Shown here piece after piece: positions 27,531-37,043 of a DNA stretch of 64,000 nt. This DNA is from an uncultured Lachnospiraceae bacterium. Lineage in GTDB: Bacteria > Bacillota > Clostridia > Lachnospirales > Lachnospiraceae. The notes under the pieces are model-generated. The model worked only from the letters and a program-made list of their open reading frames with translations, was not told the origin of the DNA and searched no databases. Within the stretch, counting starts at the first letter, position 1, and each line of letters begins with the position of its first letter. The stretch spans positions 1 to 64,000 of the forward strand of contig CAJTQI010000007.1 of NCBI GenBank assembly GCA_910578645.1, read 5' to 3'. A program made the position numbers and the translations under genes.

Positions 27531-27769
27531 AATCCGTGAATTCTCCTATTCCTATATATTTTCGGTCTGCTGTGTTAACTATCCATAGAAATCTTGTGCC
27601 GTCAAAGCTTGCAATCTTATTCTAACAAATAATAGCGTACTTGTGAAGCCGGAAATAACGCAATCTCTCATATAACATAACCTGTCTGCAGATGGCAAAT
27701 TGCAGCATATACATCTTCGCTGTATTGAATGATAATATAGCAGGCAAATTTCCTATTTTCCCGAAAAAA

Positions 27770-27804
27770 GGGATACCAAAGAAATTACATTCCCTTGATA
27801 CCCC
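27770..27804 (-). terminator. Intrinsic terminator after tpiA
   Basis: On the minus strand GGGGTATCA pairs with TGGTATCCC (two G-U pairs) around a 17-nt loop and is followed by TTTTTTC. It lies 46 bp beyond the tpiA stop. The rest of the 318-bp gap between tpiA and the GGDEF-like gene shows no supported gene. Confidence 0.65.
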
Positions 27805-27849
27805 TGTTTTACTGCATTTTCTTACTGCCACAATTTGGTAGAAACACGA

Positions 27850-28599
27850 TTATTTATAATTTACAATCTTACCAAAATCAGCCTTCAAAGAAGCGCCGCC
27901 TACCAGACCGCCATCGATATCAGGCTGTCCAAATAACTCAGCCGCATTGCCTGCATTGACAGAACCGCCGTACTGAATACGTACGGCTTCCGCCGTAGCG
28001 TCGTCATAAATCTCAGCGATGCACTCACGGATACCTTTACATACTTCCTCCGCCTGCTCTGTGGTAGCTGTCTTGCCCGTGCCAATCGCCCAAATCGGCT
28101 CGTATGCGATAACCATGCCTTTAACCTGGTCTGCACTAATACCTGTCAGGTCAGACTTAATCTGCAGTCTAATCCAGTCCATGGTAACGCCCATCTCTCT
28201 TTGCTCCAATGTCTCACCACAGCAAAGAATCGGTACAAGTCCTGCCTCAAATGCTTTCTTTACTTTCTTGTTGAGCAAAACGTCATCCTCTTTGAAATAA
28301 TCACGTCTCTCGGAATGTCCGATGATAACGTACTTAGCGCCTGCATCTTTAATCATGGCTGCGGAAATCTCGCCCGTATATGCACCCTTCTCCTCGAAAT
28401 ACATATTCTCTGCGCCCACTTCTACGTTAGTGCCTTTTACAGCCTCAACAACCGGTACGATGTCGATTGCCGGTACGCAGTATACTACGTCCACATCGTC
28501 AGATTTCACTAAATCTTTCAACTCGTCACACAACTTCACTGCCTCACTGGGAGTCATGTTCATCTTCCAGTTGCCGGCTACGATTTTCTTTCTTGCCAT
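27850..28599 (-). CDS. tpiA: Triosephosphate isomerase
   Basis: A 249-residue TIM-barrel enzyme interconverting dihydroxyacetone phosphate and glyceraldehyde 3-phosphate. Catalytic residues are all visible: Lys12 in AGNWKMN, His95 in IIGHSERR, Glu167 in AYEPIWAIGTG. Length is typical. It is the last of three consecutive glycolytic genes (gap, pgk, tpiA) and follows pgk by 64 bp. Confidence 0.98.
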   Translation of the reverse strand: MARKKIVAGNWKMNMTPSEAVKLCDELKDLVKSDDVDVVYCVPAIDIVPVVEAVKGTNVEVGAENMYFEEKGAYTGEISAAMIKDAGAKYVIIGHSERRDYFKEDDVLLNKKVKKAFEAGLVPILCCGETLEQREMGVTMDWIRLQIKSDLTGISADQVKGMVIAYEPIWAIGTGKTATTEQAEEVCKGIRECIAEIYDDATAEAVRIQYGGSVNAGNAAELFGQPDIDGGLVGGASLKADFGKIVNYK

Positions 28600-28663
28600 T
28601 TTTATTTTCTCCTTATATACTTAATTTTCTTCCGCCTGCGTGCCCTTTTCGCACCATGACTCT

Positions 28664-29896
28664 TTATTTATCATCAGCTGCCACAACGCCGGGCAGTTCT
28701 TTTCCTTCCAAGAACTCTAAGGATGCGCCGCCGCCTGTGGAGATATGGGACATCTTGTCTGCAAAACCTAACTGATTAACAGCCGCTGCGCTGTCGCCGC
28801 CGCCAATGATTGTTGTCGCGGAAGTCTCAGCCAAAGATTTTGCTACTGCAATCGTACCTTTTGCAAGAACAGGATTCTCGAATACGCCCATCGGTCCGTT
28901 CCACACTACGGTCTTCGCAGACTTCACAGCGTCAGCGTACAGCTCTGCCGTCTTCGTACCGATATCAAGACCCTCTTTGTCTGCCGGAATCTTGTCAGCG
29001 TCTACTACTTCTACCTCAATCTCTGCATCAATCGGATTCGGGAATGCGGATGCAACAGTGGTATCAATAGGAAGAAGCAGCTTCTTGCCAAGCTTCTCAG
29101 CCTTAGCCATCATCTCTTTGCAGTAGTCAAGCTTCTCATCATCCACCAAAGAATTACCGATTTCCATTCCCTGTGCCTTCAGGAACGTAAACGCCATACC
29201 GCCGCCGATAATCAATGTATCGCACTTCTCAAGCAGGTTGTTGATAACATTCAGCTTGTCAGCCACCTTAGCGCCGCCAAGGATTGCCACGAAAGGTCTT
29301 ACCGGATTCTCAACTGCGTTGCCGAGGAAGTCGATTTCCTTCTGCATTAAGTATCCGACAGCGTTCTCGCCGCCTTTTTCGGAGATATATTTTGTAACGA
29401 CTGCAACAGATGCGTGTGCCCTGTGTGCGGAACCGAATGCATCGCATACATATACGTCTGCCAATTCTGCCAGTTCCTTAGCAAAAGCCTCTCCTGCATC
29501 CTTGGGTTTGGTCTCCTCTTTGCCACGGAAACGTGTATTCTGCAGAAGCACTACATCGCCTTCATTCATCGCTGCAACTGCCGCCGTAGCTGCCTCTCCG
29601 GTTACATTGTAGTCTGCCACGAAATTAACAGGTTTACCCAATTTCTCGGAAAGTCTCTCTGCTACAGGCGCAAGAGATTCACCCTCGTTGGGGCCGTTCT
29701 TTACTTTGCCAAGATGGGAGCAAAGAATTACCTTGCCGCCGTCGGCAATCAGCTTATTGATTGTAGGCAGAGCCGCCACGATACGTGTCTCGTCGGTAAT
29801 CTTGCCATCCTTCAACGGTACGTTGAAATCGCATCTTACAAGGACGCGTTTGCCTTTCACATTAATATCATCTACGGATTTCTTATTTAAAGACAT
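28664..29896 (-). CDS. pgk: Phosphoglycerate kinase
   Basis: A 410-residue glycolytic kinase making ATP from 1,3-bisphosphoglycerate. The N-domain signature RVLVRCDFNVPLKDG, the HLGK substrate motif, and the C-domain nucleotide-binding ILGGAKVADK and GGGDSAAAV are intact. Length is slightly longer than the usual 390-400. It is separated from gap by 180 bp that include a terminator-like hairpin, so the two may be expressed at different levels. Confidence 0.98.
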   Translation of the reverse strand: MSLNKKSVDDINVKGKRVLVRCDFNVPLKDGKITDETRIVAALPTINKLIADGGKVILCSHLGKVKNGPNEGESLAPVAERLSEKLGKPVNFVADYNVTGEAATAAVAAMNEGDVVLLQNTRFRGKEETKPKDAGEAFAKELAELADVYVCDAFGSAHRAHASVAVVTKYISEKGGENAVGYLMQKEIDFLGNAVENPVRPFVAILGGAKVADKLNVINNLLEKCDTLIIGGGMAFTFLKAQGMEIGNSLVDDEKLDYCKEMMAKAEKLGKKLLLPIDTTVASAFPNPIDAEIEVEVVDADKIPADKEGLDIGTKTAELYADAVKSAKTVVWNGPMGVFENPVLAKGTIAVAKSLAETSATTIIGGGDSAAAVNQLGFADKMSHISTGGGASLEFLEGKELPGVVAADDK

Positions 29897-29978
29897 TGTT
29901 CTATCCTCCTGATTAATCTACTTATTTTGCAATATCAGAAATTACCATCTCCCGGCATTGCGACTGCCGAAAAAAAGA

Positions 29979-30001
29979 AACCCGGCCCAACGGCCGAGCC
30001 T
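29979..30001 (-). terminator. Terminator/attenuator between gap and pgk
   Basis: On the minus strand GCTCGGCC pairs with GGCCGGGT around GTTG, followed by TTCTTTTTTTC. Two further small hairpins (AACGAG/CTCGTT and GTTTGC/GCAAAC) lie at 30030-30075, just after the gap stop codon. The cluster probably ends most gap transcripts, making gap mRNA more abundant than pgk-tpiA. Confidence 0.65.
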
Positions 30002-30076
30002 CTTAAAATTGCTGTATTTTACTTCTGCTTATCCAAGTTTGCCGTAGGCAAATTTCGCAAACGAGCTATGCTCGTT

Positions 30077-31078
30077 TTATGCTAACTCAGAGAAGTATTT
30101 GATTGTACGAACCATCTGGGATGTGTAGCTGTTCTCGTTGTCATACCAAGAAACAACCTGTACCAGATTGTCTTCGCCAACCATAGTCTGTGTTGCATCA
30201 AAGATAGAACCATATGTGCTTCCAACGATATCGGAAGATACGATTTCATCCTCATTGTATGCAAAGGACTCTGTAGCTGCCGCTTTCATAGCTGCATTAA
30301 TCTCATCTTTGGTTACGGACTTCTCAACAGTTGCTACAAGGATTGTCGTAGAGCCTGTAGGAGTAGGAACACGCTGAGCGGAACCAATCAGTTTGCCGTT
30401 CAGTTCAGGAATAACCAAACCGATAGCTTTTGCTGCGCCTGTGCTGTTAGGAACGATATTGACAGCGCCTGCACGAGACCTTCTTAAGTCACCCTTTCTC
30501 TGAGGACCGTCAAGAATCATCTGGTCGCCTGTGTATGCATGGATTGTGCTCATGATACCGGACTTGATACCAGCCAGGTCATTCAGCGCTTTAGCCATAG
30601 GAGCCAGGCAGTTTGTTGTACAGGAAGCTGCAGAAATAATAGTATCTTCAGCCTTCAATGTCTCATGGTTAACATTGTAAACGATTGTAGGAAGGTCGTT
30701 ACCTGCGGGAGCGGAAATAACAACTTTTCTAGCGCCTGCATTGATGTGTGCCTGAGCTTTTTCTTTGCTTGTGTAGAAACCGGAGCACTCCAATACTACG
30801 TCAACCTTCAGCTCACCCCAAGGGCAGTTGTTTGCATCGGGCTCTTTGTAGATTTTGAGTTCCTTACCATCAACCGTAATGGAATCTTCGCCTGCGGATA
30901 CGGTATCTGCCAGAGCATATTTACCCTGTGAAGAATCATATTTTAACAAGTGTGCCAACATCTTAGGGCTTGTCAAATCGTTAATTGCCACTACTTCATA
31001 TCCTTCTGCACCAAACATCTGTCTGAATGCAAGACGACCAATACGGCCAAAACCATTAATTGCTACTCTTACTGCCAT
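30077..31078 (-). CDS. gap: Glyceraldehyde-3-phosphate dehydrogenase, type I
   Basis: A 333-residue NAD-dependent dehydrogenase. The Rossmann motif NGFGRIGR (8-15), the catalytic Cys153 in SAASCTTNCLAP, and the conserved C-terminal WYDNE are present. An AGGAGGG site precedes the ATG. It heads the gap-pgk-tpiA cluster, which lacks the CggR regulator that often precedes gap in Bacilli. Confidence 0.98.
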   Translation of the reverse strand: MAVRVAINGFGRIGRLAFRQMFGAEGYEVVAINDLTSPKMLAHLLKYDSSQGKYALADTVSAGEDSITVDGKELKIYKEPDANNCPWGELKVDVVLECSGFYTSKEKAQAHINAGARKVVISAPAGNDLPTIVYNVNHETLKAEDTIISAASCTTNCLAPMAKALNDLAGIKSGIMSTIHAYTGDQMILDGPQRKGDLRRSRAGAVNIVPNSTGAAKAIGLVIPELNGKLIGSAQRVPTPTGSTTILVATVEKSVTKDEINAAMKAAATESFAYNEDEIVSSDIVGSTYGSIFDATQTMVGEDNLVQVVSWYDNENSYTSQMVRTIKYFSELA

Positions 31079-31408
31079 TTTTTAGTCCCTCCTAAATAAT
31101 GTTTTTTATATAATCTTGCCATTCCATCTATGTGCCATACATACATCATACACATTGGATTGGTAAAATTTAGTCAGCAAATTTATTTTACCTAATTTGT
31201 CCCAGAAATTCAAGACGTAATTCAAAAATTATTAGAATAAAATTACTGTTTGAGCTCCCATAAATCATTATTTCCGTGAAAAATCACAAATAATTGTATT
31301 TGCTGTTCAAAACCATTATACTAAAGCCTGTAACGCCAATCAACATCGTCCTATATAAATGTACTCTCAAAGGTTCCGAGAGTGCATATAACCCTAAAGG
31401 AGGCCACC
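31079..31408. other. Divergent intergenic region between gap and the PHP phosphatase gene
   Basis: A 330-bp A/T-rich region that must carry promoters for both genes. Only the ribosome-binding sites (AGGAGGG for gap, AAAGGAGG for the PHP gene) are clear. I see no confident promoter boxes, riboswitch or hidden gene. Confidence 0.4.
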
Positions 31409-32227
31409 ATGCCAATCACAGCAGACTGTCACTTACATTCCTCTTTCTCCGGCGATTCGGATACGCCTATGGAAGAGATGATTTTACAAGGCATACGCCT
31501 TGGGTTGACTCATATGTGTTTTACGGAACACAATGACTTCGACTATCCTGCAACACAAGAAGATTTTGCCGGAATGTTTGAATTAAACCCAGACGCCTAT
31601 CTGTATGATTTCATAAAATTAAAGGAAAAATATGCAGGGCAGATACATCTTTGTTTCGGATTAGAACTGGGACTGCAGCCGCATCTGGCAAAACGCAATG
31701 CCTCTTTCGCTAAAGGCCACACGTATGATTTTATCATTGCCTCTTCCCATATCTGCAATGGAAAAGACCCCTACTACCCTTCTTTTTACGAAGGGAGAAA
31801 ACAGGACGAGGCGTATCTTGAATATTTTGAATCCATCCTTGACAACCTGAAATCATACAGTAATTTCGATGTGTACGGCCATCTGGATTATGTGGTGCGC
31901 TATGGCCCGAAGAAAGACGACGGATATTGCTATGAAGCATACAGAGATATCCTCGAACGTATCATAGAGCGGCTTATTTCCATGGGAAAAGGTCTTGAAA
32001 TCAACACCGCCGGACTTGCCAAGGGTTTGCGGACCCCCAATCCCTGCCCCGATATCTTAAAGCGCTACCGTGAACTTGGCGGGGAAATCATCACCGCTGG
32101 CTCCGATGCCCACAGCCCGGGGCAGATTGCCCACGCTTTTGGTCGGGCCGCAGACATACTAAAAGACTGCGGTTTTCGGTACTATGCCACTTTTGAAAAA
32201 CGCAGTCCTTCCTTCCATAAGCTATAG
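31409..32227 (+). CDS. PHP-domain histidinol-phosphatase family protein
   Basis: A 272-residue metal-dependent phosphatase of the PHP superfamily, HisJ/HisK type. Metal ligands characteristic of PHP are present: DCHLHSSFSGDS at the N-terminus, TEHND, GLELGLQPH, the ASSH motif, and C-terminal GSDAHSPGQI. The start is ATG 31409, with AAAGGAGG five bases upstream, not the longer frame. HisJ enzymes remove phosphate from histidinol phosphate in histidine biosynthesis. No other his genes are adjacent, so the role could differ. Confidence 0.9.
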   Translation: MPITADCHLHSSFSGDSDTPMEEMILQGIRLGLTHMCFTEHNDFDYPATQEDFAGMFELNPDAYLYDFIKLKEKYAGQIHLCFGLELGLQPHLAKRNASFAKGHTYDFIIASSHICNGKDPYYPSFYEGRKQDEAYLEYFESILDNLKSYSNFDVYGHLDYVVRYGPKKDDGYCYEAYRDILERIIERLISMGKGLEINTAGLAKGLRTPNPCPDILKRYRELGGEIITAGSDAHSPGQIAHAFGRAADILKDCGFRYYATFEKRSPSFHKL

Positions 32228-32252
32228 TCCGTACGTATTTCTCCTATTATAG

Positions 32253-32304
32253 GATTAGGGGGCAAAAGGTACAATTTATAAAATGCACCTTTTGCCCCCT
32301 AATC
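32253..32304. mobile_element. 52-bp internally deleted derivative of the MITE-like element
   Basis: Consists of little more than the two ends of the 305-bp elements: GATTAGGGGGCAAAAGGT on the left and ACCTTTTGCCCCCTAATC on the right, a perfect 18-bp inverted repeat. Flanks share TATAG. The sequence before the right arm, TTTATAAAATGC, matches the right end of copy 2. It lies between two convergent genes and forms a strong hairpin, so it may act as a bidirectional transcription stop. Confidence 0.7.
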
Positions 32305-32394
32305 CTATAGAAAAAAGCGCCCGCTTTCATTGCTTGTTCAATTACATGTACATTTCACGCTATCCGGATTTGTCCATTGGACTTTCTTGACATT

Positions 32395-33540
32395 TTATGC
32401 CTCTTGTAAATCATATCTTATTTTTTCCAAGGCTTCTCTGCTTACCAGAAAAAATTCCGTTCCGTTTACCTGAGCTATCGCGTATGTGTTGTCATAGGCA
32501 TAATAACGCTGTATAATTTTCGGCGCTTCTTTGGTATTTCTGTGATAAGTCACCGTCAAAAGAAGTTCTCTTCCGATACCGTCAGTGTCCTTTTCCGGCA
32601 GTTCTTTTTCGATAAAAATACTCATAATCTCTGTATACAGCTCATAAAATGTCTTGCTGTCCACTTCTCTTGCGTCAAACATAAAGCCGTCCTTCCCTGT
32701 CTGCATCGTATGCCGGTTCTCCGGGAACTCAATTTCCACCTTAGAAACTGTCTCGATACTTACTACGCTTACTACTTTCAAAATATAGTCATAAGGATTA
32801 ACAGCAAAAAGTTCCTCCGCCGTATCGGCATGAATCATCCAAACTTTTCCTGCTGCCTCCACATAATAATCTCCTTCCTCATTCTGCCCGCCAAAACGAT
32901 AAAGAATACCTCTATCCGGTTCTGCCTGCCCGCCCTGGTTAGTCTGGCCTTCAAAATAGGCCACATAAATAGTATTCTCTGAGCCATCCAAGCCTGTCTC
33001 TTCCCGCTCTACATCCGCCGCCGATTCCAGTTTTGCCTCAGCCAACAGACGAAAATAATTATACATTGCCTCCGTATCCACCGCCACCATGGACTGATAC
33101 GGCACGGAAACAGCCCAACAGTCAAAAGAATTTTTATACGCCCTGGGTTCATAGGAGACCGCAAAATAAGGTTGTCCGTCTTTTATAACCGTCACGCCCC
33201 GTATAGCGTCCGCACGTAAATCCCCCGGTTCACCCGGCTCCAAGCATGCCTCCCAATCTGCAAAGCTGTTTTTTTCTATCCCACCCTCTGGCTCTTCCAT
33301 ATGTTCCTGCGTTTCTTCCCAATCATCTAATACTGGCTCTTCTATATATGGCTGCGCTTCCCTCTGTCTCTCCGTATCCGCTGTCACGGCATTTACCGTT
33401 TCCTGCTGCCTGGGCTTTTCACTTCGTGTGCCTGTGTCGTCATCCTGCCCGCATCCACCAAGAATCAAAGCCCCTGTTGCAATGCAAACCACCGATGCCA
33501 TAATCATACGCTTTGTCTTTCTTCCCTTTTCCCATATCAT
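32395..33540 (-). CDS. Hypothetical lipoprotein
   Basis: A 381-residue predicted lipoprotein of unknown function. A basic N-terminus (KGRKTKR) and hydrophobic stretch lead to the lipobox LILGGC (about 26-31), then an acidic Glu/Thr/Gln-rich linker of about 60 residues, then a mixed alpha/beta domain. I recognise no family. It begins 52 bp after the YesN regulator gene and is the last gene of the transporter/regulator run. It could be an accessory surface protein of that system, but this is positional inference. The ribosome-binding site is weak. Confidence 0.75.
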   Translation of the reverse strand: MIWEKGRKTKRMIMASVVCIATGALILGGCGQDDDTGTRSEKPRQQETVNAVTADTERQREAQPYIEEPVLDDWEETQEHMEEPEGGIEKNSFADWEACLEPGEPGDLRADAIRGVTVIKDGQPYFAVSYEPRAYKNSFDCWAVSVPYQSMVAVDTEAMYNYFRLLAEAKLESAADVEREETGLDGSENTIYVAYFEGQTNQGGQAEPDRGILYRFGGQNEEGDYYVEAAGKVWMIHADTAEELFAVNPYDYILKVVSVVSIETVSKVEIEFPENRHTMQTGKDGFMFDAREVDSKTFYELYTEIMSIFIEKELPEKDTDGIGRELLLTVTYHRNTKEAPKIIQRYYAYDNTYAIAQVNGTEFFLVSREALEKIRYDLQEA

Positions 33541-33592
33541 AATCCTGTTATCCCGCCTTCCTGTCTTTTATGGCAGAATCCGCTTTGCCAAA

Positions 33593-35170
33593 CTATCGTC
33601 CATTCTGTACTTGCTCCCTGTATTTCACCGGAGACATGCCGGTATGCTTCTTAAATGCAAGTGAAAAATAATTCATATCCCGGTATCCCACCATAATGGA
33701 AATCTCCCCTACTTTGAGCGTCGTCGCCGCAAGCAGGGATTTGGCCTGTTCAATTCTTTTGCGGATAATGTATTCATTGCATCCTTCCCCCGTGACACGC
33801 TTAAAAAGCCGCGACAAATAGTTGGGCGTCACATAATATTCCTCCGCCAGGCTTGCCACGGTCAGTTCGTCGGAAAGGTTCTCATGTATCCTGCGCTTTA
33901 CCTTGCTAATCAGCTCATGGACTTCCCCCTCTTCCTCCTCAAACAGATTCGCTAAAAACATAGCCGTCACCTGACATGCCCGTTCCCTGTCCGCACAGGA
34001 CAATGCCTGCATCAGCACGCCCAATTTCTCATCCGCCCCGCCTCCGGTATCGCTAAAGCGTGTGAAATATACCGATGAGGCAAGTTCAAAACAACACCTT
34101 CTGGCATATTTAGCCGAAAGGTTATAGGATTCAACCGCCATGCTGAACCGTTCAAAAATATGCAGTATTTTCTCTTTATCCCCCACATTATAGACAAGCG
34201 CGTTGCGGAACTCGCGGAACACATCCTGAAAAATATCTTCTCCTTTCCGGTTCCAATCCGCCACGTACAGTTTCCCAACTTCCTCCCGTTCATGCTCTAA
34301 TGCAAAAATGGCATCATTGTAGGATATACGCAAGTTTTCAAGCCCTTTCTTGACACTTCCCCAAATCATCCGCGGTTTTGTCTCCAGCTCATCATTTAAT
34401 ATTTCCATAAGCTGCTTGGCCAGTTCATTCTCCTCGCATCCCTCACCGCAGAAAAAAGCAATGGTGATGCGATTCTTTTCATCGGAAAAAGTAATTCCGC
34501 GCTTTGTCCCGTCAACCATTCCGATGCATATTTGCTTCATCGTTTGCATACGGAACCCCTCTCCGTCTAGTTCTTCCTCATTGGAAAGTCCCGGAACCAA
34601 TATGCCAATCCGCATAGCCTGATTTTCCTCCAGGCAAAATTCCCGGCGGAATACATCTGCTCTTTCCTTAAAATCCTTTTTCCCCATAACAAGTGAGCGC
34701 ATAAACCCTTCCAACTCCATCTGTTGTTTGATACCCTGGGTCCTGCTCACCGTAAGGCGGTTTTCCTGCTTAATTCTATGTTCCTCCAGATGTTCCACCT
34801 GCACCATGATGCTTTTTGCAAGCTCCGTCTCATCAATGGGCTTAAGCAAAAAATCATGTACCTGGAGTTGCAGTGCCTGTCTGGCATACTCAAACCGGTC
34901 ATAGCCCGTAAGGACAATGACCCTCATACCGATATTCCGCTCTCTAATCTGCCCTACAAGTTCAAGACCTGACATCTCGGCCATGCTGATATCCGTTACC
35001 ATGATATGGGGATGGTGCCCTTCAATCACTGCCGCCGCCTCCTTCGCCGAGGCTGCCGTATACACTTCTGTAATACCCATCTGTTCCCATGGCATCGCAT
35101 TTTTGATGCCCATACGAATCATTTTCTCATCATCTACAATCAAAATTTTATATTGCGTATTTATTGCCAT
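33593..35170 (-). CDS. YesN-type AraC-family response regulator
   Basis: A 525-residue two-component regulator. The receiver domain (about 5-125) has DDE (13-15), phospho-acceptor Asp60 in IMVTDISMAEMSG and Lys in DFLLKPI. A long middle region (about 150-410) follows, then an AraC-type double helix-turn-helix (about 425-522; SLAEEYYVTPNYLSRLFKR and VGEISIMVGYRDMNYFSLAFKK). I use ATG 35170 in place of GTG 35179, with GGTGGAAG before it. It follows the YesM kinase by 54 bp. Such pairs sense oligosaccharides and induce the neighbouring ABC transporter and glycosidases. Confidence 0.93.
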   Translation of the reverse strand: MAINTQYKILIVDDEKMIRMGIKNAMPWEQMGITEVYTAASAKEAAAVIEGHHPHIMVTDISMAEMSGLELVGQIRERNIGMRVIVLTGYDRFEYARQALQLQVHDFLLKPIDETELAKSIMVQVEHLEEHRIKQENRLTVSRTQGIKQQMELEGFMRSLVMGKKDFKERADVFRREFCLEENQAMRIGILVPGLSNEEELDGEGFRMQTMKQICIGMVDGTKRGITFSDEKNRITIAFFCGEGCEENELAKQLMEILNDELETKPRMIWGSVKKGLENLRISYNDAIFALEHEREEVGKLYVADWNRKGEDIFQDVFREFRNALVYNVGDKEKILHIFERFSMAVESYNLSAKYARRCCFELASSVYFTRFSDTGGGADEKLGVLMQALSCADRERACQVTAMFLANLFEEEEGEVHELISKVKRRIHENLSDELTVASLAEEYYVTPNYLSRLFKRVTGEGCNEYIIRKRIEQAKSLLAATTLKVGEISIMVGYRDMNYFSLAFKKHTGMSPVKYREQVQNGR

Positions 35171-35224
35171 GTCTTCCACCCAATAAATTTATCTTTTTAA
35201 AGTACAATTTTACAGGCAAGCTGC

Positions 35225-36991
35225 TTATTTCCCATATATCTCCCGAAATTCCTTCGGAAGCCATATCTGCACACAGACGCCGCCGTCGCTATTTTGCATG
35301 AAGTTAAGTCCATACCGTTTCCCATATATCAGTTCAATCCTCTTATTAATATTCGTAATCCCATAGCCCACATCCTGTGCCACCTCTGATATATTCCGGT
35401 TGATAAAGGCAATCCGCTCCTCATCCATACCCACCCCGTCATCCGATACTGTCAGGCAGATTGCATCCTCTTTTTCACAGATTGCAATTTCTACCTTTCC
35501 CTTTACTCCCTCTTTCACCCGGATTCCATGATAAATGGAATTTTCCACAAGCGGCTGCAGCGTCAACTTGGGTATCTTCACAAAGGCATATTCCTCCGGT
35601 ATGTTCTCAACAAGGGTTATAATATTTCCATAGCGCATATTTTGTATTATCAAATAATTCCTAATATGCTCCAATTCCATTTCCAGAGTAATGATTTCCT
35701 TACCCTCACTTAAACATATTCGGTAATACTGCGCCAGCGCTTTGACCATCGTAGAGATTTCCGCATTGCCACCTGCCAGAGCCTGCCAGTGGATACATTC
35801 CAATGTATTATAGAGAAAATGAGGCTGTATCTGCGACTGCAGCGCAACGAAACGCATCCTGTCAAGTTCCCTCTGTTCTTCCTTGACACGCTCCATCAGT
35901 ACGTCAATCTCATCCATCATAATGTTAAATCCTTCTGCTAACTTTCTGCCATCACTGTCCATTTGCTCCACTTCAATACGTGTCCCCAAATCTCCCTGAG
36001 AAACGTCGTTCATCTTGGCAACCACTTTATTGATGGGGCGGTACAGTCTTTTTGTAATGTTCCTCGCAAGGGTGAGAGCTATGCCTGTCGCCGCAAGCGT
36101 CACAAACACGAGAAGAAGAACCGTGCTAAGGCAATTTTGGTACAGCGACCACGCCGGGACTTCATTGACTATATAAAAATTCCAGTCGCTTACTCTACGA
36201 TAACTGACCAACTTCCCGTCCCGCCAGAACATCCCTTCCTTGCCACTGACCTTATCCCAAAAACCAACCCTCTTCCCAATCTTCTTCTCATCCTGTGTCG
36301 ACACAATATTCCCGTCCACGTCTGTCAGGTACAGATTGGAACTGTATTGTAAATCCCTCTGGTCAAAGCGCTGCAGCAGGTCATCGTCCAGATTGACGAT
36401 AATCATACCGTTAATGCTCATCATTTTGGTCACAGAATAAGCAGGAAAATACAGCGTCAACGTATATTTTCTCCCCTTATGATAGTTATTGGAAAAGTTA
36501 ACCCGCAGAGTGCCCGCTGTCTTCGCCTGGATGCTCTCTTCATAGTCCTTCCTGTACATTGTCTCGAAACCGCTTTCACTTATGGCATTATTACCATTAT
36601 AAACAGACTGTTCCAGATGTGCGTTCGTCACCGCTATAAAATTGGCATTGTGCTGCATATAGAGTATATTCAGGAATGTGCTGTAGACATTACCCATCTC
36701 CTGGTATAGCCCCTCCTGCTCCCTACTCTCACAGTAGTTCTGCACATGAGGGTCCAGAATGATAGATGTCGCAAGGGCCTTATACTGTTCTAAATTATCC
36801 GCGTAATCTTCCGCCAGAAACATAAGCTGCTCCGCCACATACCGACTGTTCTGGTCCGTAATAGACACGATATAGGAAGAAGTGGATATTATAATCGCCG
36901 ACACAGTAATCACTGCAATCGTCCAGATGATGACATAATCCATCTTCTTTGCAAAATTCCAGCTCTTGTTCCACTTCTCCCAAAACAGCAT
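35225..36991 (-). CDS. YesM-type sensor histidine kinase
   Basis: A 588-residue membrane kinase of the LytS/YesM class. The first membrane helix (about 20-42) is followed by a large extracytoplasmic Cache-like domain (about 43-285), a second helix (about 290-312), HAMP (about 313-365), the His_kinase domain with phospho-acceptor His in SQIQPHFLYNTLECIHW, and HATPase with NSIYHGI and DDGVGMD boxes. A GAGGGG site precedes the ATG. Adjacent genes are the two sugar permeases upstream and the YesN regulator downstream. Confidence 0.94.
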   Translation of the reverse strand: MLFWEKWNKSWNFAKKMDYVIIWTIAVITVSAIIISTSSYIVSITDQNSRYVAEQLMFLAEDYADNLEQYKALATSIILDPHVQNYCESREQEGLYQEMGNVYSTFLNILYMQHNANFIAVTNAHLEQSVYNGNNAISESGFETMYRKDYEESIQAKTAGTLRVNFSNNYHKGRKYTLTLYFPAYSVTKMMSINGMIIVNLDDDLLQRFDQRDLQYSSNLYLTDVDGNIVSTQDEKKIGKRVGFWDKVSGKEGMFWRDGKLVSYRRVSDWNFYIVNEVPAWSLYQNCLSTVLLLVFVTLAATGIALTLARNITKRLYRPINKVVAKMNDVSQGDLGTRIEVEQMDSDGRKLAEGFNIMMDEIDVLMERVKEEQRELDRMRFVALQSQIQPHFLYNTLECIHWQALAGGNAEISTMVKALAQYYRICLSEGKEIITLEMELEHIRNYLIIQNMRYGNIITLVENIPEEYAFVKIPKLTLQPLVENSIYHGIRVKEGVKGKVEIAICEKEDAICLTVSDDGVGMDEERIAFINRNISEVAQDVGYGITNINKRIELIYGKRYGLNFMQNSDGGVCVQIWLPKEFREIYGK

Positions 36992-37043
36992 ATCTTATCC
37001 CCTCTGAATTTCTCCTGGCTTAAGCATACTATAGCTTCACATT

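Noticed and set aside
27622..27831. 69-residue minus-strand frame between tpiA and the GGDEF-like gene
   Set aside because: It runs through the tpiA terminator, has no ribosome-binding site and no family-like features.
31079..31408. Possible riboswitch or T-box upstream of the PHP phosphatase gene
   Set aside because: No T-box sequence, specifier stem or other conserved riboswitch core could be found.
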